Source: Oscillospiraceae bacterium (GTDB taxonomy: Bacteria > Bacillota > Clostridia > Oscillospirales > CAG-272). From it: 37,273 nt of DNA. Shown here piece by piece: positions 9,811-19,302 of the stretch. The DNA is taken from positions 1-37,273 of the forward strand of contig SVQL01000005.1 in NCBI GenBank assembly GCA_015065365.1, in the 5' to 3' direction. Within the stretch, counting starts at the first letter, position 1. Every line of letters begins with the position of its first letter. The notes under the pieces are model-generated. The model was not told the origin of the DNA, ran no database searches, and saw only the letters and a list, made by a program, of their open reading frames with translations. The position numbers and the translations under genes are program-made.

Positions 9811-9846
9811 TGACTTTGTAAATATGATATAATATCTGTCAGATAT
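9805..9846 (+). promoter_or_regulatory. Promoter of the membrane protein gene, with overlapping palindromic candidate operator
   Basis: TTGACA (9805-9810) - 17 nt - TATAAT (9828-9833); perfect inverted repeat ATATCTgtcAGATAT at 9832-9846 covers the -10 end and the start-site region. Confidence 0.75.
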
Positions 9847-9913
9847 AAAGGCATCTTTTTCAGAACATTAAAGTGCTTTTAGTTCAAAAACACACACTGA
9901 GAGGAATTACGCT

Positions 9914-11212
9914 ATGAGCCAACCTTACAAGCAATTTAAGTCCAATTTTTTACTCAACAATATTCTCTATCTGATCACAGCAGCCTTTGAAGTACTGCTA
10001 CTGTCTTGTTCTCTTTTTCTTCCCTTCATTAACGTAACTGCAGAGGGACTGCCCGACGGCCCTATTTCCCCCTTTAAATTACTTCTCGTTTTAATCACAT
10101 CAACCTCAAATGAGCTTGATGCCTTGAGCTTTGAGTTTGTAGAATTTTTATTTGTATCCGCTTTATTTTCACTTAGTCTCATTTTTTTGGTTATACTTGA
10201 AACAACGCTTATTATCTACAATTCACTAAACTTGGATTGGTACGGAAAATACCGATATTATCAAGAAAAAGTCATTATTAAAAACGGAATGCGATACAAT
10301 ATCTCGGAGTACTCCGAGCTTAACTTCTTTTACATCTCAATAGCGCCTTTAGTTATGATCGTGGGAAACGCAATGCTACCGTTCAGCTCTGATTACGGCA
10401 TTGAAATTTCGTGGTTTTACGTTTTCCCTATGCTGTTTTTGTACGTTGTGTGCATCGTCATAGGAAGCATTTCCGTTTCATACACGAAAAAAATGAATCA
10501 CACGATCAGATCCTCTCTGCGCAACACCGCAATAGAACGTCAGCCATTGTACGATGATTCCAAATACTACGTTCCCTATTTCAAGCGAATCGCAGTATTG
10601 CATATTATCACCGACGTTCTCGTGCTCGTTGCCGCAAGTATCATCTTTTTCTTCCCCCTTTTTTCTCTCTCAGATTCCGCACTGATTCCTATGAACTATT
10701 CACTGTCCACAAATCTCTTCCTGTTTTTGGGCGCTATGTTTTTTATGGATTTTGGTGTCACACTGTTTATCGAGGCGATATTTATTATGCTGATTTCAGC
10801 ATCCGCGGTATGGGCTTTGGTAAATTTGATAATAAACATAGTTTGCTTAGCAGGTGTTCGCCGATACACGGAAGCCTTCCGCAAAAAGCTTAATGACCAA
10901 GGACTTGGAAGAACTCCAGCGCCTGCCGTAATGTTGGGAGTAACCACCATATTTACGTTCCTATACATCATATTTGCAAAGTTTGGATTCATATCCACTG
11001 TCTTTTTCGGAGTCGATTTTTACATACCCGTCTTCATTTTCTTGCTTATGCTACTCACGGCTATATGGATACTGATAGGCGTATGCCGTATTTTAAACAA
11101 GAGAATGCAAAACACTTCCCTGACAGACAAAGCAGTAAAAATGGACAACGAAATTTGTGAATTCCGCGAGACTGTCTCGGAGCAAGCAGAAGAAAGCACC
11201 GTCAATAATTGA
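9914..11212 (+). CDS. Polytopic membrane protein of unknown function, apparently internally duplicated
   Basis: SD GAGAGGAA; 432 aa, about eight hydrophobic segments, two similar halves. Confidence 0.85.
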   Translation: MSQPYKQFKSNFLLNNILYLITAAFEVLLLSCSLFLPFINVTAEGLPDGPISPFKLLLVLITSTSNELDALSFEFVEFLFVSALFSLSLIFLVILETTLIIYNSLNLDWYGKYRYYQEKVIIKNGMRYNISEYSELNFFYISIAPLVMIVGNAMLPFSSDYGIEISWFYVFPMLFLYVVCIVIGSISVSYTKKMNHTIRSSLRNTAIERQPLYDDSKYYVPYFKRIAVLHIITDVLVLVAASIIFFFPLFSLSDSALIPMNYSLSTNLFLFLGAMFFMDFGVTLFIEAIFIMLISASAVWALVNLIINIVCLAGVRRYTEAFRKKLNDQGLGRTPAPAVMLGVTTIFTFLYIIFAKFGFISTVFFGVDFYIPVFIFLLMLLTAIWILIGVCRILNKRMQNTSLTDKAVKMDNEICEFRETVSEQAEESTVNN

Positions 11213-11236
11213 CGAGCCGCCGTTTATCGCTATACA

Positions 11237-11282
11237 AAAATACCGCCTTACCATCAAAAAAATGATGGTAAGGCGGTATTTT
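11237..11282. terminator. Bidirectional intrinsic terminator
   Basis: AAAATACCGCCTTACCATCAaaaaaaTGATGGTAAGGCGGTATTTT between convergent genes. Confidence 0.9.
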
Positions 11283-11311
11283 GCGTTCTTCAAAAGGCGT
11301 TGCAAATTTTC

Positions 11312-12472
11312 TTATACGTACGCCTTGTCTATATTTACGACGGCAAAATAGTTTCCGTCGAGAGTCCTCACTATCTTTTCAACCGCCGCCTTTATCTCCT
11401 CGTCGCTTTTTCTGACGCCGAAAGGAACGACTACGTCAAAAATCACGTTGGTATGCGTAGGGCCGACGACCATTCTGAAGTCGTGTATGGTAAGACCGGA
11501 ATCAATGCAGGTAACGAACGCCGCTATCTTTTCCTTAAGCTCGTTTATTTGCGGATCGTCGGTGACTATGGGATCCATATGTATAACCGCGTCACACCTG
11601 AGCTTCTCACGAAGCTCCTTTTCTATATTGTCTATCATATCGTGCGTGTGAAGAAGATCAGAGTTTGCGTCAACCTCCGCGTGCAGAGAAATCATCGAGC
11701 GACCGGGGCCGTAGTCGTGAACTATAAGGTCGTGTATTCCTCTTATACCCTCGTAAGAATACACAATAGCCGTTATTTCGTTTATATACTCGTCGCTCGG
11801 CGAGCCTCCGAGAAGCGGGTCAATCGTCTCCTTCGCGGAGCGAAGTCCGGAAAAGAGTATAAAGCCCGATACCGCAAGACCGCAGTATGCGTCGATATTT
11901 ACGGAAAACACCTTAGCGATAATAAGGCTTGCAAGCACAGCCGCAGTAGCAATACAGTCGGAAAGTGAATCGGTAGCGGTCGCCTTCATCGCCGCCGAGG
12001 AAATCTTTTTGGATATTCTGAAATTGTAAAACGCCATGTACGCCTTGATCACTATGGAAACTGCGAGTATAATCACGGCAACGTAGCTGAACTGCACAGC
12101 CTCGGGAGTTATAATCTTTTCAAATGACGATTTACCCAGCTCAAAGCCCACAAGTATTATAAGCATTGATACTATAAATCCCGAAATATACTCAAATCTG
12201 CCGTGTCCGAACGGATGATCCTTGTCTGCCTTCTGCTCCGAAAGTCGAAATCCGAGAAGCGAGATAAGCGACGAGGTCGCGTCCGTTAGATTATTGAATG
12301 CATCGGAAATAACGGATATTGCACCGCTTATAATTCCCGCAAAAAGCTTTATTCCGAAAAGCAAAACGTTAAGGCATATACCGACAAGGCTACAAAGCTT
12401 GCCGTAAGCCCCCCTCGCTTTCTCGGGAGAACCGTTGTCTTTTATAAATATTTTTGCTAAAAGTCCTATCAC
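11312..12472 (-). CDS. Cation diffusion facilitator (CDF) family transporter
   Basis: SVISDAFNNLTDATSSLISLLGFRLSEQKADKDHPFGHGRFEYISGF; C-terminal cytoplasmic domain with GIRGIHDLIVHDYGPGRSMISLHAEVD. Confidence 0.94.
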   Translation of the reverse strand: MIGLLAKIFIKDNGSPEKARGAYGKLCSLVGICLNVLLFGIKLFAGIISGAISVISDAFNNLTDATSSLISLLGFRLSEQKADKDHPFGHGRFEYISGFIVSMLIILVGFELGKSSFEKIITPEAVQFSYVAVIILAVSIVIKAYMAFYNFRISKKISSAAMKATATDSLSDCIATAAVLASLIIAKVFSVNIDAYCGLAVSGFILFSGLRSAKETIDPLLGGSPSDEYINEITAIVYSYEGIRGIHDLIVHDYGPGRSMISLHAEVDANSDLLHTHDMIDNIEKELREKLRCDAVIHMDPIVTDDPQINELKEKIAAFVTCIDSGLTIHDFRMVVGPTHTNVIFDVVVPFGVRKSDEEIKAAVEKIVRTLDGNYFAVVNIDKAYV

Positions 12473-12593
12473 TATCCTACCTCCAATATAAGGTAATTAT
12501 TATAATATCACACATTCGGTAAAAAAGCAAGAAATTATTTTAACAATATTTAAATAATTTGAAATAACTATGGAAATTCGGAAGAAAGTGTGA

Positions 12594-12725
12594 TATAATA
12601 TAATGAATATGTATTTGCTTGAGCGTATTTTTATGCAATAACTTCCTCAAGCCGCAATATTCAGCCGTAAATCTAACTTATTTTTAAGACACGGCAAGGC
12701 AATTTCCCGAAAGGATACTGAATAA
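12594..12725 (+). promoter_or_regulatory. lon promoter -10 (TATAAT 12594-12599) and structured leader
   Basis: TATAAT with a weak -35 (TGGAAA, 17 nt upstream); leader hairpin GCTTGAG...CTCAAGC (12617-12652). Confidence 0.5.
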
Positions 12726-15161
12726 ATGTCAAAATATATAGTTAAAATCAAAAAGATGACCCTTCCCGTAATTCCGGTTAAGGGCTTGGTCGCATTTCCG
12801 GGCGCCGCTATCAGCTTCGAGCTGACAGAGGATTTTGCTGCAAAGGCAGCAGAGGCGGCGTTCGATACCGATTCCCCAGCGTTTATAGTTGCTTACAAGG
12901 ACGTTGAGGGCGGGGCAAAGCTTCCCGACTGCCTTTACAGCGTAGGTACGGTATGTAAGATAAAGCAATCTGTCAAAGCTCCGGACGGTGTGCTTCGCGT
13001 AGTAGCCGAGGGATATTCAAGAGCGTCCTCTATTGAATACCGACCTTTTACGGAGTACATAATCGCAGAGGTAAATTCCAAAACGCACACCTCCGCTGAC
13101 GAGGATAATATTCGAAATCAGGCATACTGCCGCGCTATACTTACGGAAGCAAAAAAGCTTGCATCCTTCCTTCCCTCCGTAAGCGACGATATGCTGACAT
13201 CGGCATCTGCAATAAAAACCCCCGCTCTCCTTGCAGATTTTATAGCTTCGAATATGCTCGTAAAGCTTTCGGACAAGCAAAGAGTGCTTGAAACCTTTGA
13301 TCCCGAAAAGCGAATAGAGCTTCTTATTACTATAATTGCTGAGGAATTGGATATTTTGTCGTGCGAAATGAACATTCATAAAAAGGTCCGCGCGGCACTC
13401 AATCAAAATCAAAAGGACTATTATCTTCGCGAGCAGGTCAGAGTAATCAAAAACGAGCTTGGTGAGGGTGACGAGGCAGACGAGTATTACGACCGCATTA
13501 TGTCCGCAAAGCTTCCCGATGAGGTACGTGAAAAGCTTCTCAAGGAAAATGAAAGAATGTCAAAAGCGCCCTTTGGCTCATCCGAGGCTACCGTTGCGCG
13601 CTCGTATCTTGACACCTGTCTTGAAATACCGTGGTGTATTTCCACCAAGGACAGAGTAAGCGTGAGCGCGGCAAGAAAGATACTTGATAAAGACCACGAC
13701 GGTCTGGAAAAGGTTAAGGAAAGAATACTTGAATACCTTGCCGTAAAGCAGCTCAATCCCGAGCTTGGCAATCAGATTCTATGTCTTGTTGGTCCTCCCG
13801 GCGTTGGTAAGACCTCCATCGGCGCGTCCATAGCAAGAGCAATGAACAGAAAATACGTTCGCGTTTCATTGGGCGGAGTACGCGATGAGGCGGATATCCG
13901 CGGTCACAGAAAAACCTATATCGGAGCTATGCCCGGAAGAATTATAAACGCTCTTACACAAGCGGGAGTAAATAATCCCCTCATTCTTCTTGACGAAATA
14001 GATAAGCTCACCCGCGACTCACATGGGGATCCCTCCTCTGCACTTCTTGAGGTGCTTGACGGAGAGCAGAATAAGAGCTTCCGCGACCACTTTGTTGAGC
14101 TTTCCTTTGACCTTTCAAGCTGTCTTTTTATAGCAACTGCAAACACGCTTGATACCGTTCCGAAGCCCCTGCTTGACAGAATGGAGGTAATCGAGCTCAA
14201 TTCCTATACAAAGACCGAAAAAATTTCAATATCAAAAAACCACCTCGTGCCCAAGCAGCTTTCTCGCCACGGACTTAATAAGCGTATGCTTAATATTTCC
14301 GACTCGGCAATCGAGGAAATCATTGATTACTATACCAGAGAAGCAGGCGTAAGAAACCTTGAGCGCGCTATTGCGGACGTTTGCCGCAAAGCGGCAAAGG
14401 CAATCGTCGAGGAAACCGTATCGGGCAAAATAACGGTCACCGACAAAAATATCTGCGACTATCTCGGTGCGCGCAAGCGTCTGCCCGAATCCATTTCGGG
14501 CGAAGACGAGATTGGCGTTGTAAACGGACTCGCATGGACGCAGGCGGGCGGCGATCTCTTAAAGGTCGAGGTATCTGTTCTTGACGGAACGGGCAAGATC
14601 GAGCTTACGGGCTCGCTCGGTGACGTTATGAAGGAATCCGCGCAGATAGCGGTAAGCTACGTTCGCTCTATCGCGAGTGAATTCGGTATTCCCTCCGATT
14701 TCTACCAAAAGCATGATATACACATTCACTTCCCCGAGGGAGCCGTTCCCAAGGACGGACCTTCCGCAGGAGTTACCATGGTGACGGCACTTGTAAGCGC
14801 ACTGACAGGCAGGGCTGTTCGCCGCGACGTTGCAATGACGGGAGAAATTTCTCTGCGCGGAAACGTGCTTGCTATAGGTGGACTTAAAGAAAAAACCATG
14901 GCGGCATACTCTGCGGGAGTTAAAACCGTAATTATTCCGCACGACAACGCGAGAAACCTCGATGACGTTGACTCTTTAGTAAAGGAAAATGTAAAATTCG
15001 TTTCCTGCAAAAAGGCAACAGAGGTGTTGGCGGCGGCACTTTGCCCTCTGAAAGCACCCATAGGCAAAAATGCGAGCACCATAGAGGAAACAGAGGAAAT
15101 TGAAATTTTCGCCCCCGCAGACCTCTCACCGAAGAAAGGCAAGATACCTGCCGTAAGATAA
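12726..15161 (+). CDS. lon: ATP-dependent endopeptidase La (Lon)
   Basis: Lon N-domain PVKGLVAFPG; Walker A GPPGVGKTS; GGVRDEADIRGHRKTYIGAMPG; catalytic PKDGPSAGVTM. Confidence 0.97.
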   Translation: MSKYIVKIKKMTLPVIPVKGLVAFPGAAISFELTEDFAAKAAEAAFDTDSPAFIVAYKDVEGGAKLPDCLYSVGTVCKIKQSVKAPDGVLRVVAEGYSRASSIEYRPFTEYIIAEVNSKTHTSADEDNIRNQAYCRAILTEAKKLASFLPSVSDDMLTSASAIKTPALLADFIASNMLVKLSDKQRVLETFDPEKRIELLITIIAEELDILSCEMNIHKKVRAALNQNQKDYYLREQVRVIKNELGEGDEADEYYDRIMSAKLPDEVREKLLKENERMSKAPFGSSEATVARSYLDTCLEIPWCISTKDRVSVSAARKILDKDHDGLEKVKERILEYLAVKQLNPELGNQILCLVGPPGVGKTSIGASIARAMNRKYVRVSLGGVRDEADIRGHRKTYIGAMPGRIINALTQAGVNNPLILLDEIDKLTRDSHGDPSSALLEVLDGEQNKSFRDHFVELSFDLSSCLFIATANTLDTVPKPLLDRMEVIELNSYTKTEKISISKNHLVPKQLSRHGLNKRMLNISDSAIEEIIDYYTREAGVRNLERAIADVCRKAAKAIVEETVSGKITVTDKNICDYLGARKRLPESISGEDEIGVVNGLAWTQAGGDLLKVEVSVLDGTGKIELTGSLGDVMKESAQIAVSYVRSIASEFGIPSDFYQKHDIHIHFPEGAVPKDGPSAGVTMVTALVSALTGRAVRRDVAMTGEISLRGNVLAIGGLKEKTMAAYSAGVKTVIIPHDNARNLDDVDSLVKENVKFVSCKKATEVLAAALCPLKAPIGKNASTIEETEEIEIFAPADLSPKKGKIPAVR

Positions 15162-15182
15162 CCGTAAAACAAGGAGAGTATT

Positions 15183-15782
15183 ATGGCTCTTAATATTCAG
15201 AATACAAGCTTAAAAATAAGTGCGGGGCTCCCCAAGCAGTTCCCCTCAGACCCCATACCTCAGGTTGCGTTTTCGGGACGCTCAAACGTAGGAAAAAGCT
15301 CGCTCATAAACACCCTGCTCGGCAGAAAATCATTGGCGCGAGTCAGCTCTGCTCCGGGTAAAACGATAACTATAAATTTTTACGACGTTGATAAAAAGCT
15401 CTATCTTGTAGACCTGCCCGGCTACGGATTTGCAAAGCGCAATCCCGAGGACAAGAAAAAGTGGTCGGCACTTACGGACGGATATTTTACGGCAAATAAA
15501 AACATAGACCGTCTGACTCTCGTGCTTCAGCTTATCGACAGCAGAGTAGGTCCAACCAAGGACGACGAAATGATGCTTGAGTTTTTGCGAGCAGCAGAGC
15601 TTCCGTTTGTAGTTGTGGCTACCAAAATCGACAAGCTCAACGCCACCGAACGCAAGAAGAATCTTGAGGCTATTTCAAGTCACCCCTTAATTTCGGGAGA
15701 AAAGGTCATTGCGTTCTCCTCTCTCAAAGGAGAGGGCAAGGACGAGCTTTGGAAAACTGTTCTTGCATACGCAAAATTCTAA
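15183..15782 (+). CDS. engB: Ribosome biogenesis GTPase YihA/YsxC/EngB
   Basis: FSGRSNVGKSSLINTLLGRKSLARVSSAPGKT, DLPGYGFAKRNPEDK, TKIDKL; directly follows lon. Confidence 0.95.
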   Translation: MALNIQNTSLKISAGLPKQFPSDPIPQVAFSGRSNVGKSSLINTLLGRKSLARVSSAPGKTITINFYDVDKKLYLVDLPGYGFAKRNPEDKKKWSALTDGYFTANKNIDRLTLVLQLIDSRVGPTKDDEMMLEFLRAAELPFVVVATKIDKLNATERKKNLEAISSHPLISGEKVIAFSSLKGEGKDELWKTVLAYAKF

Positions 15783-15795
15783 AAACGGAGATACC

Positions 15796-16443
15796 ATGAC
15801 ACGCCTCATAATCACAAGACACGGACAAAGCATAGCAAACGCCGAATGCCGCTTTGCAGGACATTCGGACTTTGATCTATCTGAGCTTGGATTTGCCCAA
15901 GCCGAGCTTGTCGGAGAGTATATAGCAAAAAATTTCAAAATAGACCGTATTTATTCAAGCGACCTGCTTCGTGCGTATAACACCGCCGTACCAACTGCAA
16001 AAAAACTCGGACTCACAATAATTCCCACGACCGAGCTGCGCGAGATATACGCAGGTATATGGGAAGGACTCACGACGGACGAGATAGCAGAAAAATACGA
16101 GCATGACTTTGCAATCTGGAAAAACGATTACGCAAACAGCCGCTGCACCGAGGGAGAATCAACAAAGGAGATCTACGCTCGTGCGCTTACTACCGTAAGG
16201 AAGCTTGCAGAGAAGCACGACGGAGAGACGGTAATGCTTTCCACACACGCAACACTCGTAAGAGCGCTTTGCGCGCACGCCGAGGGATTTGATGACTCAC
16301 GAGTCGGCGAGATCCCCTTTACACATAACGCATCAATAAACGTATTTACCTACGACCAGGGCAAGCTTATCCCCGAGCGTTTGAATATTATTGAGCATCT
16401 TGGAGATATGGTGACGGGAGTGCACCGCTCATTCGGAAAATAA
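15796..16443 (+). CDS. Histidine phosphatase family protein
   Basis: MTRLIITRHGQSIANAECRFAGHSD (RHG motif), IYSSDLLRAYNTA, LSTHATLVRAL. Start ATG 15796 with upstream GGAG. Confidence 0.9.
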   Translation: MTRLIITRHGQSIANAECRFAGHSDFDLSELGFAQAELVGEYIAKNFKIDRIYSSDLLRAYNTAVPTAKKLGLTIIPTTELREIYAGIWEGLTTDEIAEKYEHDFAIWKNDYANSRCTEGESTKEIYARALTTVRKLAEKHDGETVMLSTHATLVRALCAHAEGFDDSRVGEIPFTHNASINVFTYDQGKLIPERLNIIEHLGDMVTGVHRSFGK

Positions 16444-16470
16444 CTCCCCTTGAAAGTGAAAGGAACAAAC

Positions 16471-17769
16471 ATGATTATTCACGAGCATTTTGATATAAAC
16501 GAAAATGGACATCTGACGTTAGGCGGCGCAGACACTGTAAGTCTTGCAGAAAAGTACGGTACACCGCTATATCTTCTTGACGAAAACGTTATTCGCCGCG
16601 CATGCAGAACCTATCGCGAGGCAGCACGCAAAAGCTTTGGCGAGGACGCGCTTCCCCTCTATGCCTCAAAGGCGCTTTGTTTTACGGAAATGTACCGAAT
16701 CGCCGCAGAGGAGGGCATGGGAATAGATTGCGTTTCGGGCGGCGAGCTTTATACTGCAAAGCGTGCGGGCTTCCCTGCCGAGCGTATTTATTTTCACGGA
16801 AACAACAAAACGCAAAAAGATATATGCGACGCTATGGACATGGGCGTCGGCACGTTCGTCGTTGACAATCCAGACGAGCTTTCGGCGGTAAGTGAGGAAG
16901 CTACGTCAAGAGGTATCACACAAAGAATACTGCTTCGCATCACCCCCGGAATTGATCCCCATACTCACCGCGCGGTAGTTACGGGAAACGTTGACTCGAA
17001 ATTTGGAAGCGCGATAGTTACGGGACAGGCTATGGAAATAGTCAAGGCGGCTATCTCTGCTCGCGGTGTTGATCTTGCGGGACTCCACTGCCACATCGGC
17101 TCGCAGATATTTGACATCGAGCCCTTTGAGGATGCGGCAAAAATAATGGTAAGCTTTCTTTCCGATATCAAGAAAGAGTGCGGATATGACATTCGCGAGC
17201 TCAATCTCGGCGGCGGACTTGGAGTTAAATATACGGAATACGACAGAGAAATAGATTACGCGAGCGCAATTTCCGAAATTGCAAATATTGTAAGCTGCGC
17301 TTGTAATGAACACGGCATAGAATTACCCCGTATTATTCTCGAGCCCGGTCGCTCGCTCGTTGCGGCGGCAGGCGCTACGCTTTACACCGTGGGCTCTGTT
17401 AAGTGTATTCCCCATTTCAGAAACTATATCTCGGTTGACGGCGGTATGCCGGATAACCCGAGATATGCGCTTTATCAGTCGCAATACACCGCGCTTATCG
17501 CGAACAGAGCATCCGCTCCCCGTGATTTTTGCGCAACGCTCGCAGGCAGATGCTGTGAGTCAGGAGACCTTCTCGGAGAAAATATAAAAATACAGACTCC
17601 AAAAAGAGGCGACGTGCTTGCGGTACTCGTAACGGGCGCATACAACTACTCCATGGCATCAAACTACAACAGGATCCCCCGTCCCCCCGTCGTAATGATA
17701 AAGGACGGCGAGGACAGAGTTGTCGTGAAGCGCGAAACCTACGAAGACCTTGTGAGAAACGACGTTTAA
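16471..17769 (+). CDS. lysA: Diaminopimelate decarboxylase
   Basis: PLYASKALCF (PLP lysine), GIDCVSGGELYTAKRAGFP, HCHIGSQIFD, LGGGLGVKYTEYD, EPGRSLVA, CCESGDLL. ATG 16471 preferred over upstream TTG 16450. Confidence 0.94.
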   Translation: MIIHEHFDINENGHLTLGGADTVSLAEKYGTPLYLLDENVIRRACRTYREAARKSFGEDALPLYASKALCFTEMYRIAAEEGMGIDCVSGGELYTAKRAGFPAERIYFHGNNKTQKDICDAMDMGVGTFVVDNPDELSAVSEEATSRGITQRILLRITPGIDPHTHRAVVTGNVDSKFGSAIVTGQAMEIVKAAISARGVDLAGLHCHIGSQIFDIEPFEDAAKIMVSFLSDIKKECGYDIRELNLGGGLGVKYTEYDREIDYASAISEIANIVSCACNEHGIELPRIILEPGRSLVAAAGATLYTVGSVKCIPHFRNYISVDGGMPDNPRYALYQSQYTALIANRASAPRDFCATLAGRCCESGDLLGENIKIQTPKRGDVLAVLVTGAYNYSMASNYNRIPRPPVVMIKDGEDRVVVKRETYEDLVRNDV

Positions 17770-17790
17770 TATAACACAAGGAGAAATATT

Positions 17791-18459
17791 ATGTTAAGTT
17801 CTCTTATGAGCGGTGATATAGAAGGCTTTATCATCCGCCTCGTACTTACTCTGCCGATAGTTCTCATATCCCTCTCCGTTCACGAAACGGCACACGGTTA
17901 CGTTGCCTACAAGCTCGGAGATCCAACGGCTTATAACCTCGGCAGACTTTCCCTAAACCCAATAAAGCATCTTGATCCCCTCGGTACGCTTTCCATGATT
18001 CTTTTCGGATTTGGATGGGCAAAGCCTGTACCAATAAACACCAGATATTTCAGAAAGCCCAAGCGCGATATGGCACTCACGGGTGTGGCAGGACCTGTTT
18101 CAAACATTCTTTTGGCTGTGTTTTTTGCCCTGCTTTTAAAAGCGACCATATTCATATTCGGCTTCGTCACACTAACGGAATTTACCTCTCAGCTTTACTA
18201 CTGGCTTTGGGTATTCTTCTCACTTGGAGTACAGCTGAACGTAACGCTTGCAGTCTTCAATTTTATTCCCGTACCGCCGCTTGACGGCTCACGAGTGCTT
18301 TTCGTATTTCTCCCATCGAGTGCGTATTTCAAAATAATGCGCTACGAAAAGTACATTTATCTCGTATTTTTGGTAGCTCTTGCAATCGGACTGCTCGATA
18401 CGCCGATAAATATTATGAGCGACTTTATAATAAAACTCATCGACGCGGCAGTTTTCTAA
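17791..18459 (+). CDS. Site-2 protease (M50) family membrane metalloprotease
   Basis: HETAHGYVAYKLGDPTA (HExxH), GRLSLNPIKHLDPLG, NFIPVPPLDGSR. Confidence 0.94.
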   Translation: MLSSLMSGDIEGFIIRLVLTLPIVLISLSVHETAHGYVAYKLGDPTAYNLGRLSLNPIKHLDPLGTLSMILFGFGWAKPVPINTRYFRKPKRDMALTGVAGPVSNILLAVFFALLLKATIFIFGFVTLTEFTSQLYYWLWVFFSLGVQLNVTLAVFNFIPVPPLDGSRVLFVFLPSSAYFKIMRYEKYIYLVFLVALAIGLLDTPINIMSDFIIKLIDAAVF

Positions 18460-18500
18460 AATCACCTAATCATTTTTAAACTTTAACGTAAGGGGCAGAC

Positions 18501-19292
18501 ATGGAATCGATAACCTACCGTCTTGATCAGTTTGAAGGACCTTTGGATCTTCTCCTGACGCTCATACAAAAGAATAAGGTCAGCATCACAGATATACCTA
18601 TATCTCTTATCTGCGATCAATACGTCGAATACATTGCAGAAGCACAGAAGCTGGATATGGATATTGCTTCAGAATTTATCGTAATGGCGAGCGAGCTTAT
18701 GCTGATAAAAAGCCGCATGCTTCTTCCTCGCGACGAGGAGGACGAGGACGACCCGAGGATAGCGCTTACCGACGCCCTGCTACGTTATCAGCAGGCAAAG
18801 GAAGCTGCCGCAAAGCTGTCTCCCCTGTATGCGTATTACAGCGGACGTATGGTAAAGGACACCGACGAAATATCCGTTGATAAAACATACGTTCAGGACC
18901 AAGACGTAACCTCTCTGTGCGCGGCTATTAGGCGTATTATCGCATATAATAACGCGCTTGAGCGCGCCGCTACCACCTCATTTACTCCCATGATAAGCAA
19001 GCCTGTAATACCCGTTGAAATAAAAATAGTCTCCATTCTAAAAACTATTGAGAAAAAGGGGATTGCCACACTTGAGGATCTTGTCATCGGCGAGGTAACG
19101 CTCCCCGATCTTATTGCCTCGTTTCTTGGAGTGCTTGAGCTTGTTAAGATACGCAAGCTTTTGGTTGAGGACGATGAGAAAAGCAGCGAAAACGCACTGC
19201 TAAGTCTTTCTACGAGATTTATTCTCAACACAGACGACTCCACTGTCGGCGAGAGCGAATATGACCTCTCCGCCATAAACGGTGAGGAATAA
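18501..19292 (+). CDS. scpA: Segregation and condensation protein A
   Basis: YRLDQFEGPLDLLLTLIQKNKVSITDIPISLICDQYVEYI...ELMLIKSRMLLP. Confidence 0.95.
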   Translation: MESITYRLDQFEGPLDLLLTLIQKNKVSITDIPISLICDQYVEYIAEAQKLDMDIASEFIVMASELMLIKSRMLLPRDEEDEDDPRIALTDALLRYQQAKEAAAKLSPLYAYYSGRMVKDTDEISVDKTYVQDQDVTSLCAAIRRIIAYNNALERAATTSFTPMISKPVIPVEIKIVSILKTIEKKGIATLEDLVIGEVTLPDLIASFLGVLELVKIRKLLVEDDEKSSENALLSLSTRFILNTDDSTVGESEYDLSAINGEE

Positions 19293-19302
19293 GGAGAATA
19301 TT

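Noticed and set aside
11300-11968. 222-aa + strand ORF opposite the CDF transporter
   Set aside because: The minus strand encodes recognisable CDF motifs across the same bases; antisense product is Arg/Tyr-rich with no motif.
14559-15172. Antisense ORFs of 127 and 148 aa opposite the lon C-terminus
   Set aside because: Lon protease domain is intact on the + strand; antisense frames have no domain pattern.
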